A stretch of 64,000 bases of DNA from the NCBI RefSeq assembly GCF_001723355.1, contig NZ_LPWE01000013.1, forward strand, positions 124,001-188,000, read 5' to 3'. The stretch is from Methyloceanibacter stevinii. GTDB taxonomy: Bacteria; Pseudomonadota; Alphaproteobacteria; Rhizobiales; Methyloligellaceae. The notes under the pieces are model-generated. The model made no database searches. It was not told the origin of the DNA and was given only the letters and a program-made list of their open reading frames with translations. Below are positions 38,202 to 48,176 of this stretch, in pieces; position 1 is the first letter of the stretch; every line of letters begins with the position of its first letter. The position numbers and the translations under genes were made by a program.

Positions 38202-41200
38202 CTACCGCAGCCGGCCGCTCGCATGGGCAAGCAGGAGATAGACCCGTCCGGTCTCGGACGTCAGGTAGTTCTGCAGCATGTTGCCGGCCGGATCGGACTG
38301 CTCGGCTTCCGCGAGCAGCCGCTCGAAGTCAGAGACATACCGGTCGACTGTGTTGCGGAACTCGGGATCGCGATCGTAGCGGTTCGAGATCTCGTCGAAC
38401 GTGGCCTGGCCTTCGTAGGTGTAGATGTGCCGTCCGAGCACGCCCCGCTCGCCGGCCCGCATGCGATACCAGACCTCCGTAGCGGTCCTGATATCGATCG
38501 AGCGTGCGAGCTCGTCGATGCGGAGCTGGCCGGCGCCCGTCGAGGCATAGCCAGCCCGCTGCTCGGGTTCCGCCGGGGCCCAGCTCTGGCGGCTTTGACC
38601 GCCTGACATTTGCGGCGGCAAGCCGCCTGCGGCCTGGTCCAGATCGGTCGCTTCCTGACCGCCTGCCACCTGGCGCCCGTGAGCGTCGAAGCGCGGCATT
38701 GGCGGTAGGCCGTATTCGTCAGCCGCAGGCCGGGGTTCCTCGGCCTGAGGTGCATAGGAAGCCGGTGCGGACTGCTGTGGTGCAGGCTGCTGCGGAGAGG
38801 GCTGCTGCGGAGCAGGCTGCCGGTAAGGGTCAGGGTTCAGCGTCAGCGGCGAGGCACCCAGCGGATCGGCCGCAGGAGGCGTCGAAGATGGCGCCGGTGC
38901 TGGCGCAAACGAACCGGCCGTGAAGGGTGCCGGCTGCGTGTTGGCCTGGGAGACCGCCTGTGTAGCGGCGAGCTGGGCAGCTTGGTTCGCCGCCTCGGAA
39001 GCGGCGATTGACGCGGCTTCCTTTGCAGCCTGGCGCGCAGCTTCCTTCGCGGCCTGCGTTGCCGCCGCCGTGGCAGCCTGGGCGGCGGCCTGCGATGCGG
39101 CTTGCGTCAGGTTCGGCGTCATCGACTCGATCTCACGTAGCTGATCGTTGAGTGCCTTGCGGATCGCCGTTGTCGCCTGCGCGGCCTGCTCCGGCATGCT
39201 GTCCAAGCGCGCCTGCATGCTCTGACGGAGCGAGTCGAGATCGACCGCGGTCTTCTGAGCCTGTTCGCGCATGCCGCGCGAGGTGTTGTCGAACTGACCG
39301 CGGATCTGTTCGAGCTGGCGGCCGACCTGTGTGATGACCGTCTCGAAGTTGCCCTTGAGGTCGGTGACGCGCGGGCGGTGTGTGCCTGAGCCTCTTCGCG
39401 CAGCTTCTCGATCTGGCCGAGCGTCTGCTGAACCTGACCGGCCGTTTCGTGGCCGAGGGAGGTCGTGATCTGCTTGGCCCGTTCCTCCGCCTGGGTGAGG
39501 GCGCTTTCCATGAGGCCGGAGTAGTTCCGCATCATGCCGTCGAGCTCCGTCGCTTGGTGTTCACCGTATGGAGCAGCGAGATGATGGCCTGATGGCGTCC
39601 CTCCAGGATCGAGTCGATCTTGGCGTTGGACGAGTCGAGCGCCTTGGCGGCCGTAAGGATCGCCTGGCCCTGGCTCTCGAAACGCTGTGTCAGCCCATGG
39701 ATCTGATCGAGCAGGCCGCGGGAGACTTCACGCAGCGTGCCGGTCTGGTTGGTCAGGATGTTGACAGCCTCGGTGGACTGCGCCCCGACCTGTTCGGCGG
39801 TCTGCTGCATCATCTGCGAGTTGTTCGCCAGGACCTCGTTGAGCTGCATGGTCTGGGACGAGAACACCTGACCCACCATGCGCGTGTGCTCGCCGAGCAT
39901 CTTGTCGGTCTCGGCCGTGTTCTGGCCGAACGTGGTCTCGATGACCTTCAAACGCTCGGCAAGAGCGTTGATGACGTACTGGGCACGCTCGTTCATGACC
40001 TTGTCGAACGACTGCGCTTGCTCGGTGATCGAGGCTTCCAGGCCCTTCGCCCGGTCGAGCAGCGTCTGCGTGAAGGCATCCGCCTGGCCGGTGATCAGCT
40101 TGGTGAAGGTGTCCGAGCGCTCCGCCAGCGTCTTGTCGAGCGCGATGGCGCCCTGGTTGACGGCGGAGGTGAACTGCGCCGTGCGGTCCGCGAGGGTCTT
40201 GTCGACCTTCGACGTCTGCTCCTCGACGGCAGCGGCAAGACCGGCGGTCCGTTCCTGGAGCGTCTGGTCGAAGCTGACGGCGCCTTGAGCGACGACGCCG
40301 GTGAGGGCCTCGGTCTGGTGCGCGATCGTCTCGCCGAGCTTCGCCGTTCCGGCGGCGACCGTGGCGTTCAGGGCCTCGGTGCGATCGGCAAGCGTCTTCT
40401 CGAAGGTGACCGCGCTCTCGGCGACCATGTTGGTCAGTCCGTCGGTCTTGTCCTGAAGCGTCTTCTCCAGGGTAACGGCGCTTTCGGCCACCACGTTGGT
40501 GAAGGCCGCAGTGCGCTCGCTCAGCGACTGGTCGAGTGTGACGGCGCTCTCGGCGATGACGGAATTCAACGTATCCGTCCGGTCCGTAAGCATCTTGTCG
40601 AGTGTGACGGCGCTCTCGGCGACGACGGAATTCAGCGTATCTGTCCGATCCGTGAGCATCTTGTCGAGCGTGACCGCACTCTCGGCAGCCACGTTCGTGA
40701 AGGCTTGTGTCTTGTCCGTCAGGGTCGTGGACAGAGCCTCGGTTTTCTCACCAAGGGTCGTCTCAAGCGCAACGGCGCCTTGGGCCAAGAGGTTCGTCAG
40801 TTCGTTCGTCTTGTCGGTAAATGTCTGCCCCAGCGCGACGGCGCTTTCGGCAGCAAGATTGGTGAACGTCTCGGTGTGGTCGCCGAACGTCTTGTCGAGC
40901 GTCACGGCACTCTGGGCTACGACGGCGGTCAACGCTTCGGTGCGTTCGCTCATCGTCTTGTCGAGAACGATGGCGCCTTCCGCGACGGTGGACTCGAGCC
41001 CCTTGATGCGCTCCGAGAGCGAAGTCTGAAGGGCTTCCGTACGATCCTTCATGGTGTTGTCCAGAAGGGTCGTCTTTTCCGTCACGGTGGTTTCCAGCGA
41101 CGTCAGGTTCTTGGTGGCGGCGTCGATGATCTTGGTCAGGCGGCCCTGTTCCTTCGTCATGCGCTCAATAAGGCCGGGCACCTGCTCGGAGATCTTGGTC

Positions 41201-42294
41201 TGTGCCTGATGGACCTGCTCGGCGGCTTCGTTGGAGCGCGCGACCAGGAGTTCGGTCAGCTGGGTGCCGCGCTCGGAGAGGCGCTGGTCGATCGAGCCGC
41301 TGGCATTGGCGATGTCGCGGGAAATCTGCGCGCCCACACCCTTTAAGGCCTCGCTTACGCGCTGGCTGTTGTTGGTGAGCGCATCGCGCTCCGTTGCCAG
41401 TTCGTTGATGAGATTCCGGACCCGAAGCTCGTTCTCACCATAGGAACGCTCAAGAGCGGCGACCTCGTTGTGAACCATGGCTTCGAGCTCGGAGGCGCGG
41501 CCGATGGCGCGCGAGATGGCGTCGTTCATCGCCGCGACCTGGCGGCGGATGGTCTGGCCCACCGAGGCCACGGACTGTTCCGCAAGCTTGTCGGGCTCCG
41601 CCAGACGTACGGCAACTTCGGTCATGGCGGACGCCATGAGCCGCAGTTCCTGGGCACGCCAAACGAGGAGGGCCAGGAACCAGAAAATGATGATCGGGAC
41701 GAGGATAGCGGCGGTCGACGAAAGGACCGCGCTGGCCGTGCTGCTGGCATCGGAGATCACACCGAAGGCGAAGAAGCCGCCCAGGATGAACCAAGCGACC
41801 GAGGCGCCGAGCGCAATCAGAAACGGTGTGCGGGCAGGACGCTGCTGCAGTGCGAAGATCAAACCGCCGATGGACGGGATGTCGTCGTTGGCGGGGGCCG
41901 ACAGACGGCGCTGCGGCGGCGGGCCGGCCGGCCGGCGCGTACGGGCCAGATGCTTGGGCGAGGGGGCCGTGCTTGCGCTCTCGGGTGCGTCTCCGGCGCC
42001 AGCGTCCTCCTGCGGTGTCTTGAGCGGCCGCGATGTCGCCTGGGGCTTGGGCTGGTCCTTGAACTCGACCTTCGGCTCTTCGCGCTTTTGAGCTGCTTCG
42101 CCGCGCGGCTCGTCGCGTCTACGCTGTTCGGCCTTGAGCCGGTCCGCCAAAGAAGAGCGTCGGGGCAGGGTCGGCGTGTCCTCGACATCGTCGTCGGACG
42201 AGCCCCCCATCATTGCCTCAAGCGGCCCCTTGGTCTGATCCTTCTCGTCGGATGCTTCCTTTTCCGGAGCCGACTTCGCTTGTTCCTGCGCCAT
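38202..42294 (-). CDS. GPR/RgsE-like giant coiled-coil polar growth protein (two frameshifts)
   Basis: About 1,364 residues when repaired. The start at 42294 (MAQEQAKSAP) has a GAGGA ribosome-binding site. Order: charged, proline-rich disordered region (1-150), two membrane helices (about 157-178 and 193-213), long coiled coil with some nineteen 22-residue repeats like AESAVTLDKMLTDRTDTLNS, an alanine-rich helix, a proline/glutamine-rich linker, and a conserved C-terminal helical domain (ATEVWYRMRAGERG, GRVYLLLAHASGRLR). This layout matches the growth pole ring protein GPR of Agrobacterium and RgsE of Sinorhizobium, which organise polar growth, although those exceed 2,000 residues. Frames shift at about 39553 (restoring ATELDGMMRNY) and about 39370 (restoring RVTDLKGNF). 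Function is by architecture, not proven. Confidence 0.75.
39840..41095 (-). repeat. Tandem 66-bp (22-residue) repeats in the GPR-like gene
   Basis: About nineteen consecutive 22-residue units of apolipoprotein-like amphipathic helix. The units at about 40531-40596 and 40597-40662 are nearly identical at DNA level; GTCGAGTGTGACGGCGCTCT recurs exactly 66 bp apart, with a third slightly diverged copy from 40663. Flanking units are more diverged. Confidence 0.85.
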
Positions 42295-42737
42295 TACGCG
42301 TTCCTCGCACCACTTGATACTCAGAGTAGGAGAAGTTTTGCCGTCCGACACAAAGACCGCCAGTGGCAGCGCATCGCGTCCGGGGAGGACCGCCTCTCAT
42401 CTGGCCTTATCTAACCAGAAGGTCCCCAACGCTTTTTCCCCCTCATGCCAACATCGTTAACGAATTCTTAGCGATAAACAAAGCTGAATCGGTTACTTGG
42501 GTTAACGGCCAATAACCCATTATAAAGAAAGAAAATTCCGTAGGCCAGTGCTGCGAATCGCCTATAGTTAAGTGCCTGCCGATCCTTGGGCGGATCAATT
42601 CTTAGTTGCGCAAGGGACACAGCAGTTGCCCTGATGCAACAAATTTGCATCTCGCTTGTTGGTTTTGCCGTGGAATCAGGGGCAAGGTCCGGTTGCAGAA
42701 CGGGATTTCGAGCGGAACATCGCAACGGAGCACCGCT
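42295..42737. other. Divergent regulatory region between the GPR-like and Hpt genes
   Basis: About 440 bp without a supported gene. It is more AT-rich than its surroundings at 42450-42560. It contains TTAA-N7-TTAG at 42457-42471, close to the CtrA consensus TTAA-N7-TTAA, and a second TTAAC at 42502-42506. A GGAG ribosome-binding site for the Hpt gene is at 42727-42730. Confidence 0.4.
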
Positions 42738-43139
42738 ATGGCTGGTGAGCATGCGCAGCAGGTCGGTACGGTAGGATCGGCGGTCGACGGTGAAGAGCCG
42801 GAGGCGCCGGTCGATATGGCCCATTTGGCGCGCTACACGCTTGGGGATGCGGCGCTGGAGCGCGAGGTCCTTGAGCTGTTTTGCACACAGTCGGTGTCGT
42901 ATCTGGAGCAACTCCGTGCGGCCACATCGCACAAGGACTGGTGCCATGCCGCCCATTCTCTCAAGGGCTCGGCCCGCGCGGTCGGGGCTTGGCGCATGGC
43001 GCGGGCGGCCGAGTATATCGAGGCGCTGCGGGAGGATATTCCGCCTGAGGTCCGCGCGGCGCAGATTGGGGAACTGGAAGCCTCTCTCCAGGAAGCATCG
43101 GCCTTCGTGGCGAACCTGAGTGAAGATCGCGGCCCATAG
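42738..43139 (+). CDS. Hpt-domain phosphotransfer protein
   Basis: 133-residue histidine phosphotransfer protein. The phospho-accepting His73 lies in CHAAHSLKGSARAVG, the standard Hpt motif HxLKGS. The preceding helix (ALEREVLELFCTQSVSYLEQL) and the following helices (MARAAEYIEAL, then IGELEASLQEASAFV) complete a four-helix bundle. It would relay phosphate between a hybrid kinase and a response regulator; its partner is not in the immediate neighbourhood, and it is not ChpT-like. Start at 42738 has GGAG seven bases upstream. Confidence 0.85.
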   Translation: MAGEHAQQVGTVGSAVDGEEPEAPVDMAHLARYTLGDAALEREVLELFCTQSVSYLEQLRAATSHKDWCHAAHSLKGSARAVGAWRMARAAEYIEALREDIPPEVRAAQIGELEASLQEASAFVANLSEDRGP

Positions 43140-43314
43140 AGGTCCGACGCCTTGTTGTCGCATGGCTCTGGCGCCATCAGGTCAATTGGCCTATAGAGCA
43201 CGGGCCGAGAACGGGAGGGACATCCCGGATCGCGCAATCTGCCGGGCACAGTGATCATCGACATCCAAGGCCCGAAGTCCGAAATGCAAAGCCGTTTTCA
43301 AGCCTCCCCACCTC

Positions 43315-43635
43315 ATGCTCAAAGTCACCTTCATTCAACCGGATGGAATAGAAAACACGGTCGAAGCCGAACCGGGCATGACCTTGATGGAAGCCGCCGT
43401 AAAAAATTCGGTGCGAGGGATTGCGGCCGAGTGCGGCGGCGCCTGTTCCTGCGCGACATGCCACGTGTATGTCGAAGAGGCTTGGCGCGAGGCCACGGGC
43501 GAGCCTGAGGCGATGGAAGAGGACATGCTAGACTTTGCATTCGATGTTCGTCCTTCGAGCCGCCTTTCTTGTCAGATCAGACTGACCGAAGAGCTCGACG
43601 GGCTCACGGTCCGGATTCCAGAAAAGCAATTCTGA
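43315..43635 (+). CDS. Adrenodoxin-type [2Fe-2S] ferredoxin
   Basis: 106-residue ferredoxin with cluster ligands C40, C46, C49 and C86 in [15 protein letters not shown] and RLSCQIRL, the C-x5-C-x2-C-x36-C spacing of adrenodoxin/putidaredoxin types; C44 is an extra, non-ligand cysteine. [12 protein letters not shown] is the acidic partner-binding helix. It ends 6 bp before the ferredoxin reductase gene, which is probably its electron donor; the terminal acceptor (a P450, oxygenase or Fe-S assembly) is not shown. Confidence 0.92.
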   Translation: MLKVTFIQPDGIENTVEAEPGMTLMEAAVKNSVRGIAAECGGACSCATCHVYVEEAWREATGEPEAMEEDMLDFAFDVRPSSRLSCQIRLTEELDGLTVRIPEKQF

Positions 43636-44670
<1,035 letters not shown>

Positions 44671-44699
44671 GCTTGCGTCGTTGGGAGTGGGGGAGGCCG

Positions 44700-45749
44700 C
44701 TACGCCAAGGAGCGGTAGACCGCAACGGTGTGGGGGCTGAGCAGCTTCAGCTTGAACTCATCGATCTGCGAGGGCTCGACGCGTGCGAAGACGCCGCTGG
44801 CTTCGACCAAGTCGGCTGCGACCGGGTCAACCAGGATGAGATAGAGCCGCCGGGGCGTCATCCGATAAGCCATCACGATATTGTTCAGCACCTCGGCGAA
44901 GACTTCGCGCGCGAACGGATTGAAGAAGAAGTGCACGGAGGCGCCGTCGGGCGGCCCCACCTCAACCGCATCCGCAAGAACACATTCGACATTCCGGCAG
45001 CGCATGCTGGAACGCGGATACTGAGCGATGTTCATTTCCGCATTGTCGTGTAGTTCGGCTGCGAATTCGACACCGGCGACAGCGGCAAACGGATGTTCGG
45101 CCGCCAGAAGCATGGCGCGGCCCTTGCCGGCGCCATAATCCACAAAGGTGAACTCGGACAGGTCCTCGGCCACTTGCGCCAGCGCCCAGTCAAAGACTTG
45201 GCAGGGGACAGGTCGGTAGTCGTGCCCGAACGCACGGTTGGGACTGTCGATCGTCAGCGTCGACAGCGCCTGGGGATCCTTCGTCGGCACGAAGAACAAC
45301 TGCTCGCGCGATGCATCGAGCACGCGTTCGTGGAGCTTGCGCACGAGCGACTGGTGCTCCGCCTTCAGCCTGTCCATCCAAGAGCCGGTGGGCGGGGTCT
45401 TCTTTTTCTCGGACTTTGCCTTGGCGGCTTGAGGCGCGGGCTGAGGCGCGGGAGTGGTAGGCGCGGGCGCAGCCGCTACGGGTGCCGCGGCTTGCTGCGG
45501 CGGAGGTGTCTGGGTTGGGGCCTGCGCTTGCGGCGGCACTGCCGCCTTGTTCGCGATCTGCGCCATGCGCTCCGCGAGCCGCCCGCGGATCGCGACCTTG
45601 CTTGAGGCGGTCACATCCGCAGTGGTCCGTGCGCTGACGGCTGAAGGGCGGGCAGCCGAAGGATCGACAGCCGCCGCCGCGCCGCGGTCCTTAGAAGACG
45701 CAGCGACAGTCTTCTCCGCCGGTTGTGAGCCGCGGGTTATGGCCGTCAT
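44700..45749 (-). CDS. Class I SAM-dependent methyltransferase-like protein with disordered N-terminus
   Basis: 349 residues. The first 130 residues are rich in Ala, Pro, Gln and Lys and likely disordered. The C-terminal domain shows DYGAGKGRAMLLAAE as a motif I-like loop and GVEFAAELHDNAEMN as the acidic motif II, then FFFNPFAREVF and LYLILVDPV. This pattern is close to uncharacterised class I methyltransferases. The start at 45749 (MTAITRGSQ) follows GGGGGAA. The substrate is unknown. Divergent from the ECF sigma gene with 176 bp between starts. Confidence 0.7.
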   Translation of the reverse strand: MTAITRGSQPAEKTVAASSKDRGAAAAVDPSAARPSAVSARTTADVTASSKVAIRGRLAERMAQIANKAAVPPQAQAPTQTPPPQQAAAPVAAAPAPTTPAPQPAPQAAKAKSEKKKTPPTGSWMDRLKAEHQSLVRKLHERVLDASREQLFFVPTKDPQALSTLTIDSPNRAFGHDYRPVPCQVFDWALAQVAEDLSEFTFVDYGAGKGRAMLLAAEHPFAAVAGVEFAAELHDNAEMNIAQYPRSSMRCRNVECVLADAVEVGPPDGASVHFFFNPFAREVFAEVLNNIVMAYRMTPRRLYLILVDPVAADLVEASGVFARVEPSQIDEFKLKLLSPHTVAVYRSLA

Positions 45750-45925
45750 CGACAATTCCCCCTTCTGCGCAACGATTAGGCAGAGTGGCATGCGACGCAA
45801 GCATTCCTAAGGGGGTTAGGTTAACGGTGCCCGTCCAAGTTGCCAGAGAAATATGGTATCCTCTTGATTCGCTGGGAAGACTCCGGCGTTTCGCCGGCAT
45901 CGACCCAAGCTGCGGGGATTAAGGC

Positions 45926-46489
45926 GTGCACGCACGAGATTTGTACGATTCCGTAAGACCGGGCCTTGTGGCGATGCTCCCGAGGCTGCAGCGCTTTGCC
46001 GATGTGCTCGCTGGCGGGCGCGGCGCGGGCCGCGGCCTGTTGCAGCGGGCGCTGCAGTACATGCTGGCCGAACAGCATCGCTATCAGCGCGGCACGGCGC
46101 TGGATGTGTGGGCCTTCAGCGAGGTCTATCGCCAATGGCGCTACGAGCTGAGCGGCGAATCCGATCCGATGGCGCAGGCAAAGATCGACGATGTGGCGTT
46201 CGGCGCCTTGTTCGACATTGAGGAGGAGCCGGGCTTTCGCGACGAGCCCGTGATCGATTTTCTGGTCGGATTGCCGCCGCAGCAGCGTCTGACGCTTCTT
46301 CTCGTCTACGGCGAGGGCTTTGAACACGAGGATGCGGGACGGATCCTCGATGTGTCGTCCGAGATGATCGCCGCGCGTCTCATCCGTATGAGTACGTCAT
46401 TGGCAGACCGGCTGAGCGATCGGCCGCCGGCACAGGCCGCCGCGATTGTCGAAACATTATATCCCGAGGGACACAGAGCTTCACCATGA
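45926..46489 (+). CDS. ECF-like sigma factor
   Basis: 187-residue protein starting with GTG at 45926 (ribosome-binding GGGGA seven bases before). The N-terminal helices (LYDSVRPGLVAMLPRLQRFA, then WAFSEVYRQWRYEL) resemble sigma region 2 and the C-terminal LPPQQRLTLLLVYGEGFEH with AGRILDVSSEMIAARLIR is a region 4 helix-turn-helix. The ATGA overlap with a membrane-anchored anti-sigma-like gene strongly supports an ECF sigma/anti-sigma pair. Region 2 is weakly conserved, so it may be a diverged sigma-like regulator. Confidence 0.75.
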   Translation: MHARDLYDSVRPGLVAMLPRLQRFADVLAGGRGAGRGLLQRALQYMLAEQHRYQRGTALDVWAFSEVYRQWRYELSGESDPMAQAKIDDVAFGALFDIEEEPGFRDEPVIDFLVGLPPQQRLTLLLVYGEGFEHEDAGRILDVSSEMIAARLIRMSTSLADRLSDRPPAQAAAIVETLYPEGHRASP

Positions 46490-46914
46490 CCGAACTCTCA
46501 GATGAACTCTTGGTGGCGTATGTGGATGGTCAACTGGCGCGGAAGCAGACCCGCGCTATCGACAAGGTCCTGGAACAGGACGACGTACTGGACGCCCGCG
46601 TCACGGCGCTCAAGCACGCCCACGCGCGGCTCGAGGCGGCGTTCGAGGCAATCCTTGCAGGGGAAGAGGCCGAGATTTCCGAGGTGGCCGCGCGGCCGCA
46701 GGAAGATGGGTTCTGGGTGCCTTGGCGCACATTCAAGATTGCCGCGGCCTCGGCCGGTCTCGTGATCGCGCTGGCGCTCGCGATGCTCGGCTATGGCTGG
46801 CCGCTGGCCGAACCCGGCATGGGATCGGCTCCCAGCGCTGTGACGGACTCCGGCGCAGGCGCCTCGGCTCAGGTCGAGCTTGACGTCAGCCCCGAGCCGG
46901 CAGCGACCCCCTAG
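46486..46914 (+). CDS. Membrane-anchored anti-sigma-factor-like protein
   Basis: 142 residues. The N-terminal LSDELLVAYVDGQLARKQ is the usual opening of transmembrane anti-sigma regulators in alphaproteobacteria; no zinc-binding HxxxCxxC is present. One membrane helix at about 83-105 (IAAASAGLVIALALAMLGYGW) and a short, low-complexity periplasmic tail follow. The start overlaps the sigma gene stop by 4 bp. It ends 26 bp from a convergent lipoprotein gene. Confidence 0.75.
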   Translation: MTELSDELLVAYVDGQLARKQTRAIDKVLEQDDVLDARVTALKHAHARLEAAFEAILAGEEAEISEVAARPQEDGFWVPWRTFKIAAASAGLVIALALAMLGYGWPLAEPGMGSAPSAVTDSGAGASAQVELDVSPEPAATP

Positions 46915-46940
46915 CGCAACCGGCAGGGTGCTGCGCGGGT

Positions 46941-47435
46941 TTAGAACGTGCGGAAGTCGCCGGCGAGATACCGGTTCAGCTCGGGACGAATTTCGTCGAC
47001 GCGTTCGCGCGTGCAGTACTTCGCATCCTGCTTTGCGCGGGCGGTCGTGGATTCAAGCGAGTAGTCGTACGCTTTTTGGATTTCCTGCATCCGCCGGGCG
47101 TCCGCGCCGTAGGATTGCTCGAACGCGAAGTAGCGCGCGCGCAGCTGTGCCGGGTCGAACACGAAGCCGCAAACGGAGGCACGCGCCGAAAGCCAGCCCA
47201 CGCGGGTCGGACGGTCGTTGGGCTTGGCCTTCTTCGTGAAGCCAGGTATTCCGTCAGTCGCCGGAAGCCCGCCGCTCCAAAGCCCGCCAATAGCGCTATC
47301 GTCACCCGGCGCTTTGGCATTGTCGCCGCCGCCTAACGAACTCATCGTGCCGCAGCCGGAGAGCACCGCGACAACGGCGAGCGCGGTGATGGCCGCGACG
47401 AAGGAGCGGGACCGTGTGGAGGACTTCGATTGCAT
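46941..47435 (-). CDS. Conserved-looking lipoprotein, unknown function
   Basis: 164 residues with a lipoprotein signal peptide: positively charged start, hydrophobic VAAITALAVVAVLSGC with lipobox LSGC. The mature part has a Gly/Asp-rich spacer, VGWLSARASVCGFVFDP, LRARYFAFEQSYGADA and a second cysteine in AKYCTRERV. I recognise no named family. The signal and clean composition support a real gene. Confidence 0.7.
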   Translation of the reverse strand: MQSKSSTRSRSFVAAITALAVVAVLSGCGTMSSLGGGDNAKAPGDDSAIGGLWSGGLPATDGIPGFTKKAKPNDRPTRVGWLSARASVCGFVFDPAQLRARYFAFEQSYGADARRMQEIQKAYDYSLESTTARAKQDAKYCTRERVDEIRPELNRYLAGDFRTF

Positions 47436-48176
47436 GACGGCGCGATCTTATCGGCGCGGTGCGGCCAGCTAAAGGGGGGACAGGTTGCAGAAACAGAGAA
47501 AGGCGGAGCTTTGTCGGCCCCGCCTCCCTGTTGCGATGTCGAACCACCCGCCCGTTCGGGACGTCTGGTCGGCGCCGCGGGACCTTTCGGCCCCTTGGCC
47601 ACGGTTTTGGCTACAAGGTCTCCCACGAGTGGGCTCCCGAGAGCCGGCGCCGCGACCTGACCACGGCCCTTATTTTCCGTCGCGTTGCTACGACGCGGCT
47701 TCCGCTCTGGCCAAGCGAGAAGCCTGACAGCGGTGGGATCAGTGGCGCGAAACACTCTGCCGGTTCCACCTCACGGTACTGCGGTGACACCGCCAGACCG
47801 TAGAATTTCGCGTCTACTTTTCCCGCCGCCTTCAGCCACCCACGGCATGGATGACCTCGGGCTTGCCTTGCCCTAACGAGTCTGCCGCCGTTTCCCGGCG
47901 CCTCCAGATTTCTCCGTCGGCCCCTTCCACAACCGGCCAACTCGCAAGATCAAGACTATACGATTGGTTTTTCGTTGCAGCAGGTGCGTGAGGCTTATCC
48001 CCGCAATCCACCGGAGGCCGATTAAAAGCAATTATATCAATATGTTAATAATGCACAGGCGGGCAGGTTGCCGCAGGCTCCATTTGTACCCGGAAAAACG
48101 CGTCCAAGCGGCCGCTGCTGCCGTTTTTCTGACCCTCTTCGCCGCGTATGATAGGTTCCTGCAGGGGGTCGAGCGG
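47436..48176. other. 740-bp region without recognised gene
   Basis: Open frames on both strands here have no family resemblance and unusual proline/arginine-rich products. I looked for RNase P RNA (GAGGAAAGTCCGGGC), tmRNA and SRP RNA signatures and saw none. A short hairpin (AGGCGG with CCGCCT) lies near 47501-47525, and an AT-rich stretch at about 48020-48055 may be the promoter of the next gene. Confidence 0.4.

Noticed and set aside
39568-41346. 592-codon plus-strand frame opposite the GPR-like gene
   Set aside because: It is an open shadow produced by the regular 66-bp repeats and codon bias of the real gene.
42468-43163. 231-codon minus-strand frame over the Hpt gene
   Set aside because: It is antisense to a motif-bearing Hpt gene with a good ribosome-binding site and has no family resemblance.
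47459-47940. Overlapping open frames of 76-137 codons on both strands
   Set aside because: Products are Pro/Arg-rich and match no family; the frames overlap each other and look like high-GC shadows.
47461-47960. RNase P RNA, tmRNA or SRP RNA gene
   Set aside because: The conserved core signatures of these RNAs were not found on either strand.
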